NCBI GenBank assembly: GCA_905200565.1
Contig: CAJKKX010000098.1
Span: 1 to 7,686 of the forward strand
Length of the DNA stretch: 7,686 nt
DNA from: an uncultured Lachnospiraceae bacterium
GTDB taxonomy: Bacteria > Bacillota_A > Clostridia > Lachnospirales > Lachnospiraceae
Direction: 5' to 3'
Under the pieces are notes generated by a model that worked only from the letters and a program-made list of their open reading frames with translations, did not search any database and had not been told where the DNA came from. The translations under genes and the position numbers were made by a program. Shown here piece by piece: positions 1 through 7,177 of this stretch. How positions within the stretch are numbered: the stretch's first letter is position 1; each line of letters opens with the position of its first letter.

Positions 1-1
1 C

Positions 2-670
2 GACTATGCGGTGCTTCCGATTGAAAATTCGACGGCAGGCAGCGTCAATGATATGTATGACCTTCTGGTGGAATTTGAGAATTATATCGTGGGGGAACAG
101 ATCATCCGCTGTGAGCACAAGCTTTTGGGGCTTCCGGGAGCTGAGCTGTCCGATATCCGCAGAGTGTACTCCCACCCGCAAGGACTGTCCCAGTGCAAAC
201 CGTTTCTGGAGGAGCACAGGGACTGGAAGCAGATTCCGCTGGAGAATACTGCGGTGGCGGCGAAGCGTGTAGCCGAGGAGGGGGATAAGAGCCAGGCGGC
301 GATTGCCAGCGCCTTTGCGGGAGAGCAGTTCGGACTGAAGGAACTGGCGGAGAAGATTTATGTGAACGAGGCGAATTCCACCCGGTTCATTATTATCACG
401 AATCAGAGAATTTTCCGAAGTGATGCGAATAAAATCAGTATTTGTTTTGAATTGCCGCATACCAGCGGAAGCCTTTACAATATGCTTTCCCATATCATTT
501 ACAATAATCTGAACATGACGAAAATAGAGTCCCGTCCGATTGCCAAACGGAATTGGGAGTACCGCTTCTTTCTTGATTTTGAAGGAAATCTGAACGACGG
601 AGCCGTGAAAAACGCGCTTCGGGGCATTCGTGAAGAGGCCATCAATATGAAGATTTTGGGCAATTACTAA
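2..670 (+). CDS. pheA: Prephenate dehydratase, C-terminal part of a P-protein (5' truncated by window edge)
   Basis: This is the last 222 residues of prephenate dehydratase, which decarboxylates and dehydrates prephenate to phenylpyruvate in phenylalanine synthesis (cytoplasmic). The reading frame is open from base 2, so the true start lies upstream. Numbering from the first visible residue, the catalytic domain shows PIENS near the start, YSHPQ around 55-59, and the catalytic Thr-Arg-Phe motif with Thr at 127. A C-terminal ACT domain follows, with GSLY at 156-159 (the GALV-type Phe-binding motif) and ESRP at 176-179, so feedback inhibition by phenylalanine is expected. The resemblance to the E. 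coli P-protein extends to the MKILGNY ending. Full P-proteins are about 380 residues, so about 155 residues are missing. That portion would include a fused chorismate mutase if this is the bifunctional form, which cannot be seen here. Identity is very secure; bifunctionality is inferred. Confidence 0.95.
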   Translation, partial: DYAVLPIENSTAGSVNDMYDLLVEFENYIVGEQIIRCEHKLLGLPGAELSDIRRVYSHPQGLSQCKPFLEEHRDWKQIPLENTAVAAKRVAEEGDKSQAAIASAFAGEQFGLKELAEKIYVNEANSTRFIIITNQRIFRSDANKISICFELPHTSGSLYNMLSHIIYNNLNMTKIESRPIAKRNWEYRFFLDFEGNLNDGAVKNALRGIREEAINMKILGNY

Positions 671-695
671 GAAAAGGCTGAGATTATGAGAATCA

Positions 696-719
696 TGCGC
701 CTGCCGTATGGCAGTCGCA
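696..719 (+). other. Intergenic RNA hairpin between pheA and the AAA+ ATPase gene
   Basis: CTGCC (701-705) and GGCAG (710-714) form a perfect 5-bp stem around a GTAT loop. After one C/T mismatch (700/715), four more pairs follow (TGCG 696-699 with CGCA 716-719), giving nine pairs in all. No T-run follows, so it is not an intrinsic terminator. It sits 11 nt upstream of the ribosome binding site of the next gene and may affect translation or mRNA processing. Its presence suggests that 671-739 is leader rather than coding sequence. Confidence 0.5.
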
Positions 720-730
720 GGGAGAGGATG

Positions 731-735
731 AGGAG
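731..735 (+). promoter_or_regulatory. Ribosome binding site that places the AAA+ ATPase start at 740
   Basis: AGGAG lies 4 nt before the ATG at 740, in a purine-rich stretch. In-frame ATGs at 686, 695 and 728 are possible. The one at 686 has only a weaker AAAGG 9 nt upstream, and its 18 extra residues would be encoded largely by the hairpin region. The 740 start is preferred, although the spacing is short. Confidence 0.55.
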
Positions 736-739
736 AACA

Positions 740-2071
740 ATGGAAAAAACGAAGAGAAAACAGCAGTTCATCGTCTACCGGGAAGTTGGTGAGGACTCAC
801 TTCTTGCAAAGATGGAGCAGGTCATGTTTTATTATGACGCTGACAGAAGGGGAGACGATTACTTATATTGGAAAACGGGAAGTGCGCAGGGAGACTACTG
901 CGCCTGCATTCACGAACTGATTGATCTGGCGGGAAGTCACGGCTTTTACGGCAATCTCTGGCATGATTATCTGACGTATCTTCTGGTAAACAATGAAAAT
1001 GCGTTCAGTAAGGCATGTGAGATCAGAGGAGCGGTGGACGGAAGCATCAATGAGCTGGTAAAGTATGATTTCACATTGTTCCGGGAATTGTACAGTTATG
1101 ATTTTAGCGCTCTGGAGGATGCACTTGGGCTTTCTTTTTATCAAGTGATCTCCAGTTACCGGAATGTCAACGAGGACAGTAAAATTTTTAACCGCCGTAT
1201 TCGTGACCGTATCTGTGAGCTGAGCCGGAAACTGGGAGAAGCGAAGGATGTTCAGGAATTTATGGAGGATATGATCGCCTTTTACAAAGATTTCGGAGTG
1301 GGCAAGCTGGGGCTGCACAAAGCGTTTCGCATCGTTCACAGGGAAGAGGGAGCCGAAATCGTACCGATCACGAATATCACACATGTACATCTGGACGACC
1401 TGGTAGGGTATGAGATTGCGAAAAAGAAGCTGATCGAGAATACAGAGGCGTTTGTCCAGGGCAGAAAAGCGAACAACTGTCTGCTCTTCGGAGATGCGGG
1501 AACAGGAAAATCCTCCAGTATCAAAGGGATTCTGAATCAGTATTATGACCAGGGACTTCGGATGATCGAGGTATATAAGCATCAGTTTAAAGATTTGAAT
1601 GATGTGATTTCGCAGATAAAAAACAGAAATTACCGTTTTATTATTTATATGGATGATCTATCTTTTGAGGAATTTGAGATAGAATATAAATATCTGAAAG
1701 CAGTCATTGAAGGCGGACTGGAAAAAAAGCCGGAAAATATTCTGATTTATGCGACTTCCAACAGACGCCATTTAATCAAAGAGGAGTTTGCCGATAAAGA
1801 AGGGCGCAGGGATGCTCTGCATTCTTCCGATACGGTACAGGAAAAATTATCGCTGGTATCCAGGTTTGGCGTCCAGATCTTTTTCTGTGCTCCGGATAAA
1901 AAGGAATATCAGAACATTGTAAAAGTGCTGGCTGCAAGATACGGTGTTTCCATGCCGGAGGAGGAACTGCTTCTGGAAGCAAATAAATGGGAACTGAGCC
2001 ACGGAGGGCTTTCCGGACGTTCCGCACAGCAGTTTATTGATTATTTAATCGGCAGCTATCTTGAAAAATAG
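740..2071 (+). CDS. DUF815-family AAA+ ATPase, 443 aa
   Basis: This is a cytoplasmic P-loop ATPase of the DUF815 family (AAA+ superfamily), whose cellular role is unknown. The last 240 residues hold the ATPase module: the LDDLVGYE lead-in, Walker A GDAGTGKS at residues 251-258, Walker B FIIYMDD at 300-306 with acidic residues D305 and D306, the family signature YATSNRRHL with sensor-1 Asn at 341, and KLSLVSRFG with a candidate arginine finger at R375. All expected catalytic residues are present, so it should hydrolyse ATP. The first 205 or so residues are a charged, mainly helical region that I cannot assign; no signal peptide or membrane segment is visible. The gene lies 69 bp after pheA and 40 bp before ppx, so it is probably transcribed with the polyphosphate genes. 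An upstream start at 686 would give 461 residues. Family assignment is secure; function is unassigned. Confidence 0.9.
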   Translation: MEKTKRKQQFIVYREVGEDSLLAKMEQVMFYYDADRRGDDYLYWKTGSAQGDYCACIHELIDLAGSHGFYGNLWHDYLTYLLVNNENAFSKACEIRGAVDGSINELVKYDFTLFRELYSYDFSALEDALGLSFYQVISSYRNVNEDSKIFNRRIRDRICELSRKLGEAKDVQEFMEDMIAFYKDFGVGKLGLHKAFRIVHREEGAEIVPITNITHVHLDDLVGYEIAKKKLIENTEAFVQGRKANNCLLFGDAGTGKSSSIKGILNQYYDQGLRMIEVYKHQFKDLNDVISQIKNRNYRFIIYMDDLSFEEFEIEYKYLKAVIEGGLEKKPENILIYATSNRRHLIKEEFADKEGRRDALHSSDTVQEKLSLVSRFGVQIFFCAPDKKEYQNIVKVLAARYGVSMPEEELLLEANKWELSHGGLSGRSAQQFIDYLIGSYLEK

Positions 2072-2099
2072 CCGTTATTGGCGGCTTTGAAGTTTGATA

Positions 2100-2105
2100 A
2101 GGAGG
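2100..2105 (+). promoter_or_regulatory. Strong ribosome binding site for ppx
   Basis: AGGAGG lies 6 nt upstream of the ATG at 2112 and decides the start. An in-frame TTG at 2094 precedes this site, so starting there would place the Shine-Dalgarno sequence inside the gene. Confidence 0.85.
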
Positions 2106-2111
2106 GGTTTC

Positions 2112-3623
2112 ATGCAGTATAAGATGTTCGCAGCGATCGACATTGGTTCTTATGAAGTGGGAATGAAAATTTTTGAATTGTCACGGGCAAAAGGAATGCG
2201 GGAGATCGACAGCGTCCGTCAGCGGTTAGAACTGGGCAAAGAGGTCTATACCGAGGGAAAAATCAGCATAGAGAAGATACAGAGTCTGTGTACATTGCTT
2301 TTATCTTTTCGGAATATCATGGAAGGCTACCATGTGGATGCGTACCGGGCCTGTGCTACAAGCGCAGTTCGTGAGACAAAGACACAGGTAATTATTCTGG
2401 ATTACATTGAAAAAAGGACAGGATTGAAAATCGAGGTTCTGAGTAATTCTGAACAGCGTTTCCTGGATTACAAATCCATCGCTTCCAGTGAAAATGAATT
2501 TAATAAGATTATCCAGAAAGGTACGGCGATTATTGACATCGGCGGAGGGAGCGTCCAGATTTCACTTTTTGATAAAGACCGCCTGATCAGTACCCAGAAT
2601 ATCCGCATTGGAAATCTGAGGATTCGTGGACGGCTGTCATTTTTTGAACGGAACGTGACGCATATGGAGAAAGTGATCGAGGAAATGGTAAATAGTCCTC
2701 TGGCAAGTTTTAAGAAAATGTATCTGAAAGACCGGGAAATTAAAAATCTGATCGTAGTAGGAGATAATTTCCGCGAGGTGGTGAAAATGCCGTCCATGAC
2801 GAGAGAAGAGTTTCAGAAGCTGTACAGTCTGGTGACAGAGTATTCCATCGACGAGGCGGCGGAGAAGCTCGATGTGCCGTCAGAGAGTATTCATATTCTG
2901 CTTCCGTCCCTGACGATTCATAAATGGTTTATCGAAGAGTGCGGCGTCGAGACGGTTTGGCTGCCGGGTTTCAATCTGAGTGATGGGATGGCATACGAAT
3001 ATGCCCAGCAAAATAAGATTATCCGGTCAGGACATGACTTTGAAGAGGACATCATCGCAGCCGCCAGAAATATGGCAAAGCGGTATATGTGCAGCAAGAA
3101 CCATATCAGGACGCTGGAGGAGCTTGCACTTGAAATTTTTGACAAGACGAAGAAAATTCACGGGCTCGACGCAAGGAAGCGTCTGCTTTTACAGATTGCC
3201 ACGATTCTGCATGGCTGTGGAAAATACATCAGCCTTTCGGATGTGGCGGAATGTTCCTACAGTATTATTATGGCGACGGAAATCATAGGACTGTCTCACA
3301 GGGAACGGGAAATGATCGCCAATATTGTACGGTATAACACGCAGGAATTTAACTATTATGAAAGCGGTACTGGTATGACGAAGGAAGAATATCTCATCAT
3401 TGCCAAGCTGACCGCTATCCTGCGTGTGGCAAACGCATTGGACCGCAGCCATAAGCAGAAGTTTAAAGACGTCCGGATCATGCTCAAAGAAGAAGAGCTG
3501 GTCATTACCGTGGAAACGACGGAGGATATTTCTCTGGAGCAGGGCTTGTTTCCGGAGAAAGCAGATTTCTTTCAGGAAGTGTTCAGCGTGCGCCCGGTAA
3601 TCAAAAAGAAAAAAGTAAGATAA
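2112..3623 (+). CDS. ppx: Ppx/GppA-family exopolyphosphatase-like protein with degenerate HD domain, 503 aa
   Basis: The protein belongs to the Ppx/GppA phosphatase family (ASKHA fold), whose members remove terminal phosphate from polyphosphate or convert pppGpp to ppGpp in the cytoplasm. Seen in the sequence: phosphate-1 loop AIDIGSYEVG with D10, G12 and S13; ATSAVRE, the conserved substrate-side segment; SNSEQ with E114, matching the catalytic SGxEEA region; and phosphate-2 loop IDIGGGSVQ with D142 and G144-S147. Residues from about 310 to 503 form an HD-type helical domain ending in a basic KKKKVR tail. Several positions differ from the usual family: Y14 in place of the Asn of GSN, Q149 in place of the Glu of GGGSxE, HG (367-368) in place of HD, and AN (440-441) in place of AD before ALD. 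It stands 13 bp upstream of ppk1, which favours a polyphosphate role over pppGpp. Whether it is an active hydrolase or a binding protein is open. Confidence 0.85.
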   Translation: MQYKMFAAIDIGSYEVGMKIFELSRAKGMREIDSVRQRLELGKEVYTEGKISIEKIQSLCTLLLSFRNIMEGYHVDAYRACATSAVRETKTQVIILDYIEKRTGLKIEVLSNSEQRFLDYKSIASSENEFNKIIQKGTAIIDIGGGSVQISLFDKDRLISTQNIRIGNLRIRGRLSFFERNVTHMEKVIEEMVNSPLASFKKMYLKDREIKNLIVVGDNFREVVKMPSMTREEFQKLYSLVTEYSIDEAAEKLDVPSESIHILLPSLTIHKWFIEECGVETVWLPGFNLSDGMAYEYAQQNKIIRSGHDFEEDIIAAARNMAKRYMCSKNHIRTLEELALEIFDKTKKIHGLDARKRLLLQIATILHGCGKYISLSDVAECSYSIIMATEIIGLSHREREMIANIVRYNTQEFNYYESGTGMTKEEYLIIAKLTAILRVANALDRSHKQKFKDVRIMLKEEELVITVETTEDISLEQGLFPEKADFFQEVFSVRPVIKKKKVR

Positions 3624-3628
3624 GGAGG
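3622..3628 (+). promoter_or_regulatory. Ribosome binding site of ppk1 overlapping the ppx stop
   Basis: AAGGAGG begins inside the TAA stop of ppx (3621-3623) and lies 8 nt before the ppk1 ATG. This arrangement favours translational coupling, so both polyphosphate enzymes would be made from one transcript. Confidence 0.8.
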
Positions 3629-3636
3629 CAGAGATT

Positions 3637-5766
3637 ATGGCAGATAAAGCAACGTTTATGAAAGCGGAATACTTTAGAAACAGAGAATTAAGCTGGATTG
3701 GCTTTGACGAGCGTGTCCTGAATGAAGCCAGAGACAAGTCGATTCCTCTCTTTGAAAGGCTGAAATTCCTGAGTATTACAGCATCTAATCTGGATGAATT
3801 TTTTATGATCCGTGTCGCGTCCCTGAGAGATATGGTAAATGCTAAGTATACCAAAAAAGATATTGCGGGGCTGACGGCTTCGGAACAGTTGGAGTTGATT
3901 CTGGAAGCGACGCACGAGCTGGTAAATTTACAGTATTCTACGTATAACCGCTCTCTGCTTCCGGCTCTGAAACAGCAGAAGCTGAAAGTGATTACGGAGC
4001 ATGAGAAGCTTTCAAAGGAACAAAAGGACTTTGCAGATCAGTATTTTGAAGAGAATGTATATCCGGTACTCACGCCAATGGCGGTAGATTCGTCCAGGCC
4101 GTTTCCGCTGATCCGCAATAAATCCCTGAATATCGGGGCGCTGATTTCAGAGAAGGGCGCCGGGGGAGATTATGATTTTGCAACGGTTCAGGTTCCTTCG
4201 GTACTGCCCCGTATCGTGGAGCTTCCGGAGGGAAAGGACGGAGAACGCCGCGTGATTCTTCTGGAGGAAATCATCGAGCGGAATATCGGAAAGCTTTTCT
4301 TAAATTATGATGTGATCTGTGCGCATCCGTACCGCATTATGAGAAATGCCGATCTGTCGATTGACGAGGATGAGGCGGCTGATCTTTTGAAAGAAATTCA
4401 GAAGCAGTTGAAAAAACGCCAGTGGGGCGAGGTCATCCGTCTGGAAGTAGAAGAGGGAATGGACGAGCGTCTCCTGAAGATTCTGAAAAAGGAGTTTGCA
4501 ATCAAAGAGCAGGGAATTTTCCGGATCAGCGGTCCGCTGGATCTGACTTTCCTGATGAAAATGTATGGACTTGATGGATTTGAGGAGTATAAGACGCCGC
4601 AATACCAGCCGCAGCCCGTTCCGGCGATGATGACGGAGGAGGACATTTTTACGCAGATTCGAAGAGGAGATATTCTGCTGCATCATCCGTATATGACTTT
4701 TGATCCGGTAGTGAATTTTGTGAAACAGGCGTCGAAGGACCCGAATGTCCTGGCGATCAAACAGACACTGTATCGTGTCAGCGGAAACTCACCGATCATC
4801 GCAGCGCTGGCGCAGGCGGCGGAAAATGGAAAGCAGGTTTCGGTACTTGTGGAGCTGAAAGCACGGTTTGACGAGCAAAATAACATCATTTGGGCAAAGA
4901 TGCTGGAGAAAGCAGGATGCCACGTGATCTATGGCCTGGTGGGGCTGAAAACACACAGTAAGATCACGTTGGTGGTAAGGAGAGAAGAAGATGGTATCCG
5001 CCGTTATGTCCATCTGGGAACCGGAAATTATAATGATTCTACAGCGAAGCTGTATACGGACTGCGGACTTCTGACCTGCTCTGAGCCGATTGGTGAGGAC
5101 GCGACCGCAGTTTTCAACATGCTGTCCGGATATTCAGAGCCTAAGAGCTGGAATAAGCTGGTAGTCGCGCCCATCTGGTTGAGAAAGCGTTTTCTCAAGC
5201 TAATTGAAAGAGAGACGGAGAATGCCAGAGAAGGGAAGCCTGCCCATATCATTGGGAAGATGAATTCCCTGTGCGATAAAAAAATTATTGCGGCGCTCTA
5301 TGAGGCAAGCGCCGCAGGCGTGAAAATTGAACTCATTATTCGTGGAATCTGTTGCCTGAAAGTGGGGATTCCAGGCGTCAGTGAAAATATATCCGTGCGT
5401 TCCATCGTCGGAAATTTCCTGGAACATGCCCGTATTTTCTATTTCCTGAACGACGGAAAAGAAGAAATCTACATGGGAAGCGCCGACTGGATGCCGAGAA
5501 ATCTGGATAAGCGTGTAGAGATTCTTTTTCCGGTAGAATGTGAGAAGCTGAAAAAGGAGGCGCGTCACATCCTGGACGTACAGCTTGAGGACAATGTGAA
5601 AGCGTCCATCCTTCAGGCGGACGGCACTTATGAGAAGATTGATAAAAGAGGAAAAGCGCTGGTAAACGCACAGGAATATTTCTGTCAGGAAGCAGTTCTG
5701 CGGGCGGGGAAGCCTGAGGAGCAGGAGAGTGAGAGAGTATTCATTCCGGAGGAAGCGATCGAGTAA
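3637..5766 (+). CDS. ppk1: Polyphosphate kinase 1, 709 aa
   Basis: Ppk1 reversibly transfers the gamma phosphate of ATP to a growing polyphosphate chain through a phosphohistidine. All four family regions are present: an N domain with RNRELSWIGFDERVL and ASNLDEFFMIRVA (about 1-110), a head domain (about 115-310), and two phospholipase-D-like catalytic domains, C1 (about 320-500) and C2 (about 505-680). Key residues align with E. coli Ppk with a constant offset of five: R380 and R410 (metal and phosphate binding, E. coli R375 and R405), H440 in GLKTHSK (the autophosphorylated His, E. coli H435), and H597 in LEHARIFYF (E. coli H592). The motif GSADWMPRNLDKRVE follows in C2. The length is close to the E. 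coli enzyme (688), with an acidic tail of about 25 residues beyond the last domain. Everything needed for activity is intact. It is downstream of, and probably coupled to, ppx. Confidence 0.97.
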   Translation: MADKATFMKAEYFRNRELSWIGFDERVLNEARDKSIPLFERLKFLSITASNLDEFFMIRVASLRDMVNAKYTKKDIAGLTASEQLELILEATHELVNLQYSTYNRSLLPALKQQKLKVITEHEKLSKEQKDFADQYFEENVYPVLTPMAVDSSRPFPLIRNKSLNIGALISEKGAGGDYDFATVQVPSVLPRIVELPEGKDGERRVILLEEIIERNIGKLFLNYDVICAHPYRIMRNADLSIDEDEAADLLKEIQKQLKKRQWGEVIRLEVEEGMDERLLKILKKEFAIKEQGIFRISGPLDLTFLMKMYGLDGFEEYKTPQYQPQPVPAMMTEEDIFTQIRRGDILLHHPYMTFDPVVNFVKQASKDPNVLAIKQTLYRVSGNSPIIAALAQAAENGKQVSVLVELKARFDEQNNIIWAKMLEKAGCHVIYGLVGLKTHSKITLVVRREEDGIRRYVHLGTGNYNDSTAKLYTDCGLLTCSEPIGEDATAVFNMLSGYSEPKSWNKLVVAPIWLRKRFLKLIERETENAREGKPAHIIGKMNSLCDKKIIAALYEASAAGVKIELIIRGICCLKVGIPGVSENISVRSIVGNFLEHARIFYFLNDGKEEIYMGSADWMPRNLDKRVEILFPVECEKLKKEARHILDVQLEDNVKASILQADGTYEKIDKRGKALVNAQEYFCQEAVLRAGKPEEQESERVFIPEEAIE

Positions 5767-5816
5767 CGGTTCCAAAGACCGGTTTCTGTATCAGGTTTGT
5801 ACAAAGGAGAAAATAA

Positions 5817-7115
5817 ATGAGATATTCAGGGCAGGAACTGTTGTGGCTGTTTTTTGTCTATTCCTTTTTGGGATGGATTGTCGAGACAGCCGTCGCTTCC
5901 GGAAAGAAAAAAGAGTTTGTAAACAGGGGCTTTTTCACAGGCCCCGTTTGCTTTATTTATGGTATATCTGCAATTTTGATGACGTTGACGTTGGGGGAAT
6001 TGCGGGGGAATCTGGTTTTTCTGTTTCTGGGCTGTGCGCTTCAGGCAACCTTGATTGAGTGGATGGTTGGAAAGTTTCTTGAGAGGATTCATCATCAAAA
6101 ATGGTGGGATTACTCGGAGCATAAGTGGAATTTTGACGGTTATATCAGTCTGTCCTATTCGGCACTTTGGGGAATTTTGGGCGTTTTAGCGCTTTTATAT
6201 GGAAATGAAATCCTTATGGTGCTCTTTGCGCTGATTCCGAAGCTGGTGGGGAATCTGCTGCTCTGGGGGCTGTCGGGCGTGGCTTTGCTGGATAGTGCGG
6301 CCTCTTTTGCGGCGGTTCTGCATTTACAGAAAAAGATTCCAAATGTCTGCCGGTTTGATAGTCAGCTTGGCGTCTGGACGCACCGCCTGCGGGTGTGGGT
6401 GGCTTTCCATATGGAAAACCGTATCGAAAAGGCATATCCGGGAATTGGAGAAAAGGAAAAAATACCTGAGGTAAAAAGCCATTTTGCAAAGGGATGTGGA
6501 TTTTATAAGCTGTTCTGGCTGTTTTTTATCGGAGCGCTTCTGGGGGATATGGTGGAAACGGTATTCTGCCGCTTTTCGATGGGATATTGGATGAGCAGAA
6601 GCAGTCTGGTCTGGGGACCGTTCAGTGTCGTGTGGGGACTGGCGATTGTGATTATGACGGCTCTTCTGAACCGGGACAAAGACAAACCGGATGCAGTCAT
6701 CTTTCTGATCGGCACTTTTTTAGGCGGCGCGTATGAGTATGTGTGCAGTGTGTTTACGGAGCTTGTGTTTGGAAAAGTATTCTGGGATTACAGTGAGATT
6801 CCTTTTAATCTGGGAGGAAGGATCAATCTTTTATTCTGTTTCTTCTGGGGAATCGTGGCGGTGGTCTGGATTAAGCTGATCTATCCGAAGATATCTGACT
6901 GGATTGAAAAAATCCCTCATCGGGCAGGGAAGATTCTTTCCTGGCTGCTGATCATTTTTATGCTGGTGAATGGAACGGTGTCCGTGCTGGCGCTGGTACG
7001 CTACGATACAAGAGATCAGGGAAAAGAAGCGCGTTATAAATGGGAGTCCGTGATGGATGATGTGTTTGATGACGAGAGGATGCAGCGGATTTATCCGAGT
7101 GCGATCGTAAAGTGA
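5817..7115 (+). CDS. Membrane protein with two tandem CmpB-type (putative ABC transporter permease) repeats, 432 aa
   Basis: This polytopic membrane protein matches the family annotated as putative ABC-transporter type IV/CmpB, which has no proven substrate. It contains two related halves. Repeat 1 (about 8-130) has GWIVET at 19-24, GPVCFIYG at 42-49 and WWDYSE at 96-101, followed by FDGYISL and WGILGVL. Repeat 2 (about 231-350) has GDMVET at 243-248, GPFSVVWG at 267-274 and FWDYSE at 322-327, followed by LGGRINL and WGIVAVV. A charged linker (about 171-228) joins them. Hydrophobic segments are visible near 8-25, 42-60, 64-82, 114-150, 231-250, 266-284, 293-310, 335-355 and 372-394, and the C-terminal tail is charged. 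AAGGAG 7 nt before the ATG fixes the start. No ATP-binding subunit is encoded beside it, so the permease label is doubtful. The 50-bp gap after ppk1 suggests co-transcription. Confidence 0.85.
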   Translation: MRYSGQELLWLFFVYSFLGWIVETAVASGKKKEFVNRGFFTGPVCFIYGISAILMTLTLGELRGNLVFLFLGCALQATLIEWMVGKFLERIHHQKWWDYSEHKWNFDGYISLSYSALWGILGVLALLYGNEILMVLFALIPKLVGNLLLWGLSGVALLDSAASFAAVLHLQKKIPNVCRFDSQLGVWTHRLRVWVAFHMENRIEKAYPGIGEKEKIPEVKSHFAKGCGFYKLFWLFFIGALLGDMVETVFCRFSMGYWMSRSSLVWGPFSVVWGLAIVIMTALLNRDKDKPDAVIFLIGTFLGGAYEYVCSVFTELVFGKVFWDYSEIPFNLGGRINLLFCFFWGIVAVVWIKLIYPKISDWIEKIPHRAGKILSWLLIIFMLVNGTVSVLALVRYDTRDQGKEARYKWESVMDDVFDDERMQRIYPSAIVK

Positions 7116-7159
7116 GAGGAAAAAAATGGAAATACCGTATACTTTTTGAAAGAATTGTC

Positions 7160-7174
7160 GTATAATCATCATGA
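7160..7174 (+). promoter_or_regulatory. Candidate PerR-like operator
   Basis: The 15-mer GTATAATCATCATGA agrees with the 7-1-7 PerR box TTATAATnATTATAA at 11 of 14 defined positions and contains the TATAAT -10 candidate. Flavodiiron genes are known members of clostridial PerR regulons, so a peroxide- or oxygen-relieved repressor site is plausible. The three mismatches and modest dyad symmetry leave real doubt, because AT-rich promoters can match by chance. Confidence 0.35.
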
Positions 7175-7177
7175 GGG

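Noticed and set aside
863..1582. 239-codon open frame on the minus strand
   Set aside because: It lies entirely within the AAA+ ATPase gene, whose + strand product has all family motifs; the minus product resembles nothing I recognise and has no ribosome binding site of note.
2070..2086. Hairpin AGCCG/CGGCT at the end of the AAA+ ATPase gene
   Set aside because: Five pairs with a seven-base loop, partly inside the stop codon, followed by only three T; too weak to call a terminator.
3203..3230. Reading HGCGK in Ppx as a sequencing error for HDxGK
   Set aside because: The frame is intact on both sides and a second ligand position (441) is also changed, so natural divergence is more likely than an error.
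3189..3854. 221-codon open frame on the minus strand across the ppx/ppk1 junction
   Set aside because: It spans two clearly real + strand genes and their junction; the product shows no recognisable domain.
5200..5775. 191-codon open frame on the minus strand inside ppk1
   Set aside because: It is antisense to the conserved C2 catalytic domain of Ppk1; composition bias is the simplest explanation.
5765..5784. Possible terminator after ppk1 (AACGGT ... ACCGGTT)
   Set aside because: Only a six-pair stem with a bulged G and a seven-base loop, and no T-run of useful length follows, so it is unlikely to stop transcription.
5729..6058. 109-codon + strand open frame bridging ppk1 and the membrane-protein gene
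   Set aside because: It is in a different frame from both convincing genes and overlaps the start of the membrane protein, which has its own ribosome binding site; the product is low-plausibility.
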